A DNA stretch of 6,248 bases from an uncultured Carnobacterium sp. Its GTDB lineage: Bacteria; Bacillota; Bacilli; Lactobacillales; Aerococcaceae. The DNA lies in the NCBI GenBank assembly GCA_905371865.1, contig CAJPNA010000087.1, positions 1-6,248 on the forward strand. Direction: 5' to 3'. Below, piece after piece: positions 1 through 5,531 of this stretch. The stretch's first letter is position 1; every line of letters starts with the position of its first letter. The notes beneath the pieces were generated by a model. That model searched no databases and was not told the origin of the DNA. It was given only the letters and a program-made list of their open reading frames with translations. Made by a program: the position numbers and the translations under genes.

Positions 1-1298
1 ATAAAGTCTGTTGCTGTTGTGTAAATATGTGGATTTTGAATCTCAACAATATTAGTTCTCTCTGGATAAACGTCAGCATTCGGAATCCAATATCCTAAAC
101 TGTTATATGTTTGTTCCAATGCTCCCATGATGATACTTTCGTCAGTATCTGTCAACTCTAAATCTCGCATAATGTTAAAGACATTCACGATTTTTTGACG
201 TAGTCGATAATATGCATTATGAACATCATCCAGTGAACCGAACCCTTGCATTAAGTTAATTGTTACTTTCGAAACATCGTAGTTTTTAAAAATATCAACA
301 GTTTCATGCGGTCTGTAAAAACGATTAGGTTCAAAATAATTGAAATCATTCAACACTATATGATGCGCTCTATGTCCAGCCATTACAATGTGATTTGCTG
401 CTGATTGAGCAATGATTGAACTTGCTGAGATTTGATTTTCTTCGTTTTCCTTATAATATAGTGGTAATGCTGCATTATTCGGCATTGAGATGATAGCTTG
501 AGATTGAGTTCCAAGTTCAAAGTCAAAAAATGCTGTAGAACTAGCTGGTGAGTATACGTCTTTTCCTATTGGAATACCACCACCATCTAGTAAACCTGCA
601 CTCATTGAAACATTCAATCCTGCATAATTACTACCCCATGTTGTGTTCATGAATCTATCTTTCTCAATTCCAGTGAACAAGTTTTCAAATTGTTGCATCT
701 GCTCACCCGGTAAAGAATCCCAAATCGCACCGTCATGTGACTTAGCTAATCTCACGTTCAATTGCTTGATTTGCTCATCTATCAGTTCCATCGATTCTCC
801 TACTACTAGTAGAGACCATCTGTAAACTGCAATTGGTTCTGAGTTACCGATAATTGATTGATACGCCAAATAGTCGCTTCGTTCACTTTCACGTAATGTT
901 TTCTTATCTTGAGTTTCTTCGATTTTTCCTTTAGCTTCTTTTTTCTTCGCTTCCTTGTCGTCATCTTTAATAATAGCTAAGTTAACTGTCGAATTGTTAG
1001 TAATTAACTTGTTTTTTTCATCATCTTTAATCAATGCATCGTCAACCATGAAGTGAATGTCCACTCCTTGCAACTTAGATGTCGGTACAAAGTCTAATAT
1101 CTCTGTATATGACATATTACGATTTGTACCCTGTTTGACATACAATTTCACAATTGTAGCATACATTCCATTATGTTTAATAAAAGATGGCGTAAATCTA
1201 TATGGTGTTGGTTCTGTTAGAAATTGGTTAACCTTTAATGATAATTTGTTCTTTTCATCATCGTTTTTCTTACCTGTTAGCTTTTTTAGAAATTCCAT
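1..1298 (-). CDS. VirB4-like conjugation ATPase, 3'-truncated by window edge
   Basis: I translated 432 uninterrupted codons from the ATG at 1298 to the window edge; the C-terminal part lies outside. VirB4 proteins are cytoplasmic, membrane-associated ATPases that power T4SS assembly and transfer. The order of segments fits that family: an N-terminal domain (about residues 30-180) with a charged Lys/Glu-rich insertion at 111-141, then a conserved-looking stretch with LDGGGIPIGKD (237-247), a beta-strand ending in FFDF (257-260), the strand HIVLNDFNYF (313-322) resembling the family's strand ending in DPE, then an NLM segment (348-350) and a helix with LTDTDES (382-388) resembling the post-Walker A region. 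At the expected Walker A site (about 287-294) the sequence reads ENQISASS, without the GxxGxGKS pattern. The start has SD AAAGGGGGG (1309-1317) 10 nt upstream and overlaps the preceding gene by 29 nt, suggesting translational coupling. The family call is by eye from segment order; an unrelated protein with similar spacing is possible. Confidence 0.72.
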   Translation of the reverse strand, partial: MEFLKKLTGKKNDDEKNKLSLKVNQFLTEPTPYRFTPSFIKHNGMYATIVKLYVKQGTNRNMSYTEILDFVPTSKLQGVDIHFMVDDALIKDDEKNKLITNNSTVNLAIIKDDDKEAKKKEAKGKIEETQDKKTLRESERSDYLAYQSIIGNSEPIAVYRWSLLVVGESMELIDEQIKQLNVRLAKSHDGAIWDSLPGEQMQQFENLFTGIEKDRFMNTTWGSNYAGLNVSMSAGLLDGGGIPIGKDVYSPASSTAFFDFELGTQSQAIISMPNNAALPLYYKENEENQISASSIIAQSAANHIVMAGHRAHHIVLNDFNYFEPNRFYRPHETVDIFKNYDVSKVTINLMQGFGSLDDVHNAYYRLRQKIVNVFNIMRDLELTDTDESIIMGALEQTYNSLGYWIPNADVYPERTNIVEIQNPHIYTTATDF

Positions 1299-2208
1299 TC
1301 GACGTACGCCCCCCTTTCGACAACATTGTAAGTGGAGCTAGTTTACTAACTAACTCATCAAGCTTTGTGATTGCTCTTGCTCTTGAATACATTCCTTGGT
1401 CTACAGCACTTAAAAACTCAAATTCAGTATTATCATAAGCTTGCTTATCAAAGTCTGATAGTACTAACACTTGTGTCACGGTTACTTCCTTACCATCTAA
1501 GTCATCTGCTACATAATTATGCATCAATTGAATCATGTAACGTCTCCATTTGTCACCATCACTATCTGAGTTTGCTTTGTTATTATACTTTTCTAGATGC
1601 TCCAATTGTTCTTTCAAATCAACTTGTCTAATTGATAAAATTAGTTTCTCATGAGATGTGGCTGAACGAGCTACCAAATATTGAGCTTTCACAATAGCTG
1701 TTTGATTCGCAACTACTGGTAATGTAGAACGTGATAACGTTCCTTCAACTTCAAATGCTCTACCAACACGACCATCTCTAAATGTAATTAAACCAGTTTT
1801 TTCATCAAATGATTCAATTCCCACAGACTTCAAGTCTGATTTGCGACCACCTTTTCTACGAACTCGTTCGAAAATGCGGTCGGATAAAAATGTTCCCACA
1901 GAACTTAACATGGATTTATCACGTGATGAAATTAAATAATTTCCAACGATAACTGATAATGAAATCGCTAAAAATATCATCGGTAGAATTACGTATGGTA
2001 TTCTATCACCTACACTAAATAAATATGTAAACATAATTATGAACAATACAATCATTATGAAAGTACCCAACAACATTCTTTGTGTTGAAATCATACCATC
2101 CATTGTAATCTTCTTTAATGCTTCAACTTCCATTGTTCGATGTTTCGACTCAGCTAAAATGTTTACTGATTTCAAATTGAATTTAGCTAATTTGCTTTTA
2201 TCTTCCAT
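1270..2208 (-). CDS. Two-helix membrane protein with VirB4 N-domain-like soluble part (VirB3/PrgI/TcpE-like role)
   Basis: The protein has 312 residues. A basic cytoplasmic N-terminus (1-45) is followed by two closely spaced membrane helices (about 46-66 and 70-92) joined by the short SVGDRI turn, the topology of VirB3/PrgI/TcpE proteins that anchor VirB4. The remaining 220 residues are soluble. Residues about 128-295 contain GLITFRDGRVGRAFEVEG followed by a helix, an LSIRQVDL strand near 191-198, and VTQVLVLSDFD near 244-254; this strand-helix pattern resembles the N-terminal domain of VirB4 ATPases. No Walker motif is present, so it is not itself an ATPase. The start ATG has SD AGGTGA (2215-2220) 6 nt upstream, overlapping the previous gene's stop. 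It lies directly before the VirB4-like gene, the usual position of a VirB3-type partner. The TM topology is clear; the domain relationship is inferred by eye. Confidence 0.7.
   Translation of the reverse strand: MEDKSKLAKFNLKSVNILAESKHRTMEVEALKKITMDGMISTQRMLLGTFIMIVLFIIMFTYLFSVGDRIPYVILPMIFLAISLSVIVGNYLISSRDKSMLSSVGTFLSDRIFERVRRKGGRKSDLKSVGIESFDEKTGLITFRDGRVGRAFEVEGTLSRSTLPVVANQTAIVKAQYLVARSATSHEKLILSIRQVDLKEQLEHLEKYNNKANSDSDGDKWRRYMIQLMHNYVADDLDGKEVTVTQVLVLSDFDKQAYDNTEFEFLSAVDQGMYSRARAITKLDELVSKLAPLTMLSKGGRTSNGISKKANR
1309..1317 (-). promoter_or_regulatory. Ribosome binding site of the VirB4-like gene, containing a G6 run
   Basis: On the minus strand this reads AAAGGGGGG, 10 nt before the ATG at 1298. 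It lies inside the 3' end of the preceding gene, where it is read as Lys-Gly-Gly. It supports the chosen start and coupled translation, but a homopolymer of this kind is also a potential slippage site. Confidence 0.6.
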
Positions 2209-2218
2209 TCATAGTCAC

Positions 2219-2413
2219 CTACTCATCACCAATGTTATCATTGTCGTGTCTATGGTCTCGACTTGCTTGTATGGAATTCAGTCTCTCACCAATGCCCTTC
2301 CACATCGCTTTGACAAAACTAGCAATCTCTTGGATTAGCCATATGACCGACCCGTCTTCTGATGTCAGTAAATAATCTTTAGTGCCAACTAAAAACTTTT
2401 TAATTCGATTCAT
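2219..2413 (-). CDS. Small uncharacterised protein of the transfer operon (64 aa)
   Basis: I do not recognise this protein. It has a basic N-terminus (MNRIKKF), a central amphipathic or weakly hydrophobic stretch (about residues 21-42, SVIWLIQEIASFVKAMWKGI) and a polar, charged C-terminus rich in Asp, Arg and His. The central stretch carries Glu and Lys and is too broken for a confident membrane helix; peripheral membrane binding or a small bundle is possible. The reading frame continues upstream to a GTG at 2431, but I chose the ATG at 2413 because SD AAAGGA (2423-2428) lies 9 nt before it, while the GTG has no SD and sits about 8 nt from the predicted transcription start. It is the first gene after the internal promoter and ends 10 nt before the next ATG, so it belongs with the two-helix protein and VirB4-like genes. 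A structural or accessory T4SS role is inferred from position only. Confidence 0.65.
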   Translation of the reverse strand: MNRIKKFLVGTKDYLLTSEDGSVIWLIQEIASFVKAMWKGIGERLNSIQASRDHRHDNDNIGDE

Positions 2414-2422
2414 TGGACATTT

Positions 2423-2428
2423 TCCTTT
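2423..2428 (-). promoter_or_regulatory. Ribosome binding site that fixes the start of the 64-aa gene
   Basis: The minus strand reads AAAGGA, 9 nt before the ATG at 2413. It lies inside the longer frame that opens at the GTG at 2431, so it favours the shorter product. Confidence 0.55.
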
Positions 2429-2445
2429 CACTTTAGTTTATTTTT

Positions 2446-2475
2446 ATTATAACATAATTTGATGCTCCATGTACA
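2446..2475 (-). promoter_or_regulatory. Internal sigma-A-type promoter with extended -10
   Basis: In the 47-bp gap between the lipoprotein stop and the 64-aa gene, the minus strand carries a perfect TATAAT (2446-2451) preceded by TG with one spacer base (2453-2454), an extended -10. An 18-bp spacer separates it from TGTACA (2470-2475), which matches TTGACA at 4 of 6 positions. The predicted start near 2438-2440 leaves a leader of about 26 nt before the ATG at 2413. It would drive the 64-aa, two-helix and VirB4-like genes independently of, or in addition to, read-through from upstream. No terminator-like hairpin is visible just upstream. Confidence 0.65.
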
Positions 2476-2478
2476 TAC

Positions 2479-3105
2479 TTAGTCAACATTAAATAACCAA
2501 CTTTTTGTTGTCAATTCAAGCTTTTTGGTAGTTTTGTCAAATGTATATACGACATCTCTAGTTGGTAATTCATCGTTATCTCTCAACATGTCGTATAATT
2601 TATTACTAATGGATTCAACACTTTCACCGTATGTTGGAGACTGTGCAAATCTCACTTTAATAGTAAACTCAATAACGTTGTCGTGAGAAGACTTGTCACT
2701 TGAAAGTACTCTAGATGAAGCAGTTGCAATTCGTTTGTCGCCATCACTCGTTGTATATGAATATAATTTCACCACATCATCTACATTGAATGTGACATCA
2801 AACTCTTTTATTTTATCCAACTTGTTCAATAATTCATCTTTACTTTGAATTTTCATGTCATATAAATCTGATAGTAATTTTAACACTTCTTCTTCATGTG
2901 AATCTACAGTCTTAGAGCCATTATATGTTACATCACCACTTGGTAATGATTCTTCTCTAGTTGTTTTAATTTTTGAATCTACACTTACTGAATTGTGATT
3001 GGTTTCTAATTTATCCTCTACCTGCACCGAAGGTGCTTCCTTATTAACTTTATTAGCACACCCTAATAATAAGAGTGTGCTAAATACTACTACTAATTTC
3101 TTCAT
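2479..3105 (-). CDS. Uncharacterised exported lipoprotein of the transfer operon
   Basis: The 208-residue protein starts with a short lipoprotein signal peptide: MKK, a hydrophobic core, and the lipobox LLGC with the modified Cys at position 16. After lipidation it would sit on the outer face of the cytoplasmic membrane. Residues 17-65 are a polar, Ser/Thr/Lys-rich linker. Residues about 66-208 form a mixed domain: a helix with EEEVLKLLSDLYDMK, then strands around VVKLYSYTT and NVIEFTIKVRF, another helix, and strands VVYTFD and KKLELTTKSW at the end. I do not recognise the family. Its ATG overlaps the stop of the upstream membrane protein (ATGA), with SD GAGGT (3114-3118) 8 nt before it, so the two are probably made in equal amounts and may interact. 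Lipoproteins are common in Gram-positive T4SS operons, but a specific role, such as surface exclusion, channel stabilisation or folding help, cannot be assigned. Confidence 0.8.
   Translation of the reverse strand: MKKLVVVFSTLLLLGCANKVNKEAPSVQVEDKLETNHNSVSVDSKIKTTREESLPSGDVTYNGSKTVDSHEEEVLKLLSDLYDMKIQSKDELLNKLDKIKEFDVTFNVDDVVKLYSYTTSDGDKRIATASSRVLSSDKSSHDNVIEFTIKVRFAQSPTYGESVESISNKLYDMLRDNDELPTRDVVYTFDKTTKKLELTTKSWLFNVD
3053..3083 (-). repeat. Inverted repeat: 12-bp stem, 7-nt loop, inside the lipoprotein signal sequence
   Basis: The minus strand reads TTAGCACACTCT, then loop TATTATT, then AGGGTGTGCTAA. All 12 positions pair, one as a G-U wobble. It spans the codons for the hydrophobic core and lipobox, about 22 nt after the start codon. 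It is not followed by a U-rich tract, so it does not look like a rho-independent terminator. It may tune translation or RNA decay between the coupled genes, or may be incidental. Confidence 0.55.
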
Positions 3106-3947
3106 TTAATCTTACCTCGTTCTCTTTGATTGTAATTATCTTCTGAACCCAGTTGTGTCATTGAAAATGATACTAATTCAGTAGATTTAGGAGTCTTGTA
3201 ATATGTTCCCATCATGTAACCCATTACTTTATCCCCTTTCTTCCATGCAATCGTATATTGGTAAACGTCATCGTCATATTTATAAACCTTCAACGAACCG
3301 TCATCCATAGTCCAATCATTTCCTAACCAAAGTACAAATGACATTACACCTGTGTGAACTCTATAGAAGTAATCATTTGCGATTCCGTCGACGTCATATG
3401 CTGACGCAGATGTTTTAGCTACTTTCGTCAAATCAGATGCTGCTTTGTGTAGCTTTTCAAGAATTCCATCTTTTACGTCACCACTGTCACTTTCACTAGT
3501 AGCTTGTAGATTTTTGGCGATAACCGTAAACTCAGTAAATTTCTCGTCATCCTTTTCATTTTGTGGATGTTGAGAAACCACGAGAGTTGACTTTTCATTC
3601 ATCTTTTCTTCATCGTGCTTCCATTTAGTAATTTCAGCGATTCGCTCCTCGCTTAAACCTTCATGTAAATTCCCACCAAACTTGTTCAAATATTCACTAG
3701 CTTTTTCCTTAATACTAGGAGCACTTGTGGTTTGAGTTTCAGAGTTGGTGTTATTCACTGCATTTGATGTAGTTTTAACATCCTTCTGTGGTTCAACTAT
3801 TGTAGTACTAGCACTAGATTCAACTACGTGAAGTTCCCCCGGTGCTTGCTTGTTAGAAGATTTACCTCCAAACATGAACCATGTAATTCCCACACATAGT
3901 AGAGCACATGTACCAACAATAATCGAAATCTTTAATTTCTTATCCAT
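3102..3947 (-). CDS. Uncharacterised single-pass membrane protein with extracellular domain
   Basis: The 281-residue protein has a short basic cytoplasmic end (MDKKLK), one membrane helix or uncleaved signal anchor (about 7-26), then a long disordered stalk rich in Ser, Thr, Asn and Gln (about 28-80). A helical segment follows (80-118), then a predicted globular region: a strand near TEFTVIAKNL (138-147), a helix 160-180, DVDGIANDYFYRV (185-197), and a series of strands with YQYTIAWKKGDKVMGYMMGTYY (residues 229-250). This layout, anchor plus stalk plus an outward alpha/beta domain, is that of VirB8-type channel proteins and other T4SS accessory factors, but I do not recognise a specific family. 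The ATG at 3947 has SD AGTAGGA (3955-3961) 7 nt upstream, and the gene follows the hydrolase stop by 21 nt. Its stop overlaps the lipoprotein start by 4 nt. The role is inferred from location only. Confidence 0.78.
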   Translation of the reverse strand: MDKKLKISIIVGTCALLCVGITWFMFGGKSSNKQAPGELHVVESSASTTIVEPQKDVKTTSNAVNNTNSETQTTSAPSIKEKASEYLNKFGGNLHEGLSEERIAEITKWKHDEEKMNEKSTLVVSQHPQNEKDDEKFTEFTVIAKNLQATSESDSGDVKDGILEKLHKAASDLTKVAKTSASAYDVDGIANDYFYRVHTGVMSFVLWLGNDWTMDDGSLKVYKYDDDVYQYTIAWKKGDKVMGYMMGTYYKTPKSTELVSFSMTQLGSEDNYNQRERGKIK

Positions 3948-3968
3948 GTTCTGTTCCTACTTTCAAGT

Positions 3969-5531
3969 CTATTTTGTAATCTTATCACTTGGTTTGTAAC
4001 CAGCATCTGATGGACTAACATATGTAGCATCCATTAATTTTTGTGTTGCTACAGTGATATATCGATAGTGCCATGAGTTTGTAGTTCCAGTTGCAGCACC
4101 AGAACCAACATTACCTCTTGCTACGTTCTGCTCAACTACTAGGATGTCACCGTTTTCAAACACGTGACTTACAACCCAAACATGTCCCCAACGTGGGTCA
4201 AACCCTGCTGATTGACTCATCGAACTACCCATTGCACCCTTACTTGGAGTTTTAGTTGTCTTAGCTCCATACTTATCAGCATATAGTGGTGCGAATAAAC
4301 CACCTTCATTGATACCACCCGGACCAGCTGCTTTCGGATTACGTTGACCATCTTTTTCCCATATAGCATATAAGAAAGATGATGCAAAGTTTGCGCACTG
4401 GTCTCCCGGATTTGTCCATCCAGTTGCATCTCTAAATCCAAGTCCTACCTTACGTGGGTCTAGAACAAATTCTTTTACTGATTCTGGAATATTATCACCA
4501 TTGAACATTGTTGGAGCATCAGCTGGATAAACACCTTTTCCATCATTTCCCCAATCAGCTGGATTTCCAGTTGTTGTGGAAGACTTACACTCATCACTCT
4601 TTCGCTCAGTGTGTGAACTTACATCTACTGTCACATCGTCTTTAATTTCAAATTTGAATTTTGAAGGTGTAGCTTTTACATTATCTTTGTTAAAAACAGC
4701 ATTCGCTTGCTTTGCCCATTCCATACGCTCTGGGTGTGGACTTTCTGGTCGTTCATATGACATCATGAAATATAATGCAGCTTTTTCTGGATTGTCAGTT
4801 TCAAGTAATTGTTCTACTTTTGTGAATTTATCCCCACCGTAAGTGTCAAATGAATATGCTCTACCAAAGTAGTTCTCCAGCATTCGATTCCAAAATTCAT
4901 AACCTAGCATTGCACTAAGTTGGTTTGCTGGTGCCCAACCTTCATCCTTGTTAATACTTCCCCAGTATTTACTATCAGTAAATTTCGTATATGGAGTGAA
5001 TTGGAATAATCCACCACCGAAGTAATTTCGACCGTAGTTAGCTTCTTGTGTTGAAGTGGACGGCCCCATCCCGCTAGTTGGTGTTTTTGAATTCATTCCA
5101 AAGTGGTTTCTTCCACCTCCACCTGCCCAGTATCCTTCACCTAAGTCAGCTGTTAATCCAGATTCACCTTTAGCATTTGCAATTACACCTGACGCAAATG
5201 CCCCAGATGTACCATAAACTTTTGTTAAAGTATCAAAAATTTCTTTAGCTGCTTTATACTCAGTAGTACCTTCTTGTAACCAATCTCCTGTCGAACTTGT
5301 GATTTTTCCATCTTCCTTGGCATTCACTGGTTCTTGAATCGTACATCCACGACGTACATATTGCCATGGTTTATTATTCACACTAGCATGGACTGCTAAA
5401 TGTGCCCCAGTGGTGAACAATGGTGACATTGCCATTGTTGCAATTACTGTTCTAGTTAGAAGATTTAGCTTCTTCGCTTGTGGATTTTTCTTTCGTAGTT
5501 TCTTTCGTAGTTTCTTTCTGACCATTACCAT
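3969..5531 (-). CDS. Secreted two-domain peptidoglycan hydrolase (lysozyme-like + CHAP), T4SS cell-wall hydrolase
   Basis: The protein has 520 residues. A strongly basic n-region (RKKLRKKLRKK) leads to a hydrophobic segment (about 22-44) and a likely signal peptidase site AVHA|SV after residue 49. Residues about 92-280 resemble the phage tail-tip lysozyme domain: the GVIANAKGESGLTADLG segment (115-131) carries the probable catalytic Glu123, and FGGGLFQFTPYTKF (171-184) fits the family's G-x-FQ motif. A linker (285-345) is followed by a CHAP amidase/endopeptidase domain with catalytic Cys379 (GDQCANFAS), His450 (RWGHVWVVSH) and a VVEQN motif (465-469). The first domain should cut glycan strands, the second peptide bonds. 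Gram-positive conjugation systems typically encode such an enzyme (PrgK, TraG of pIP501, Tn916 Orf14 and CwlT are functional analogues) to let the channel cross the wall. The start has SD GAGGTGA 6 nt upstream. An origin as a phage lysin is less likely given the secretion signal and neighbours. Confidence 0.9.
   Translation of the reverse strand: MVMVRKKLRKKLRKKNPQAKKLNLLTRTVIATMAMSPLFTTGAHLAVHASVNNKPWQYVRRGCTIQEPVNAKEDGKITSSTGDWLQEGTTEYKAAKEIFDTLTKVYGTSGAFASGVIANAKGESGLTADLGEGYWAGGGGRNHFGMNSKTPTSGMGPSTSTQEANYGRNYFGGGLFQFTPYTKFTDSKYWGSINKDEGWAPANQLSAMLGYEFWNRMLENYFGRAYSFDTYGGDKFTKVEQLLETDNPEKAALYFMMSYERPESPHPERMEWAKQANAVFNKDNVKATPSKFKFEIKDDVTVDVSSHTERKSDECKSSTTTGNPADWGNDGKGVYPADAPTMFNGDNIPESVKEFVLDPRKVGLGFRDATGWTNPGDQCANFASSFLYAIWEKDGQRNPKAAGPGGINEGGLFAPLYADKYGAKTTKTPSKGAMGSSMSQSAGFDPRWGHVWVVSHVFENGDILVVEQNVARGNVGSGAATGTTNSWHYRYITVATQKLMDATYVSPSDAGYKPSDKITK

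Noticed and set aside
643..1438. Plus-strand reading frames opposite the VirB4-like and two-helix genes (also at 1371-1631, 2039-2338, 4576-4842 and 5753-5944)
   Set aside because: They are antisense to well-supported genes, rich in Ser, Leu, Cys and Ile as expected of antisense translation, and lack ribosome binding sites.
2414..2431. GTG at 2431 as start of the small gene (70 aa)
   Set aside because: It has no SD, lies only about 8 nt from the predicted transcription start, and includes the SD that serves the ATG at 2413.
2470..2475. Palindromic TGTACA as an operator
   Set aside because: It is a 6-bp palindrome, too short to claim as a regulator site, and is explained as well by a weak -35 element.
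3053..3083. Hairpin as a rho-independent terminator
   Set aside because: The stem is followed by AATAAAG rather than a U tract, and it lies early inside an intact gene.
4217..4441. 74-aa minus-strand reading frame inside the hydrolase gene
   Set aside because: It lies wholly within the CHAP domain coding region in another frame, with no supporting SD or protein-like features.
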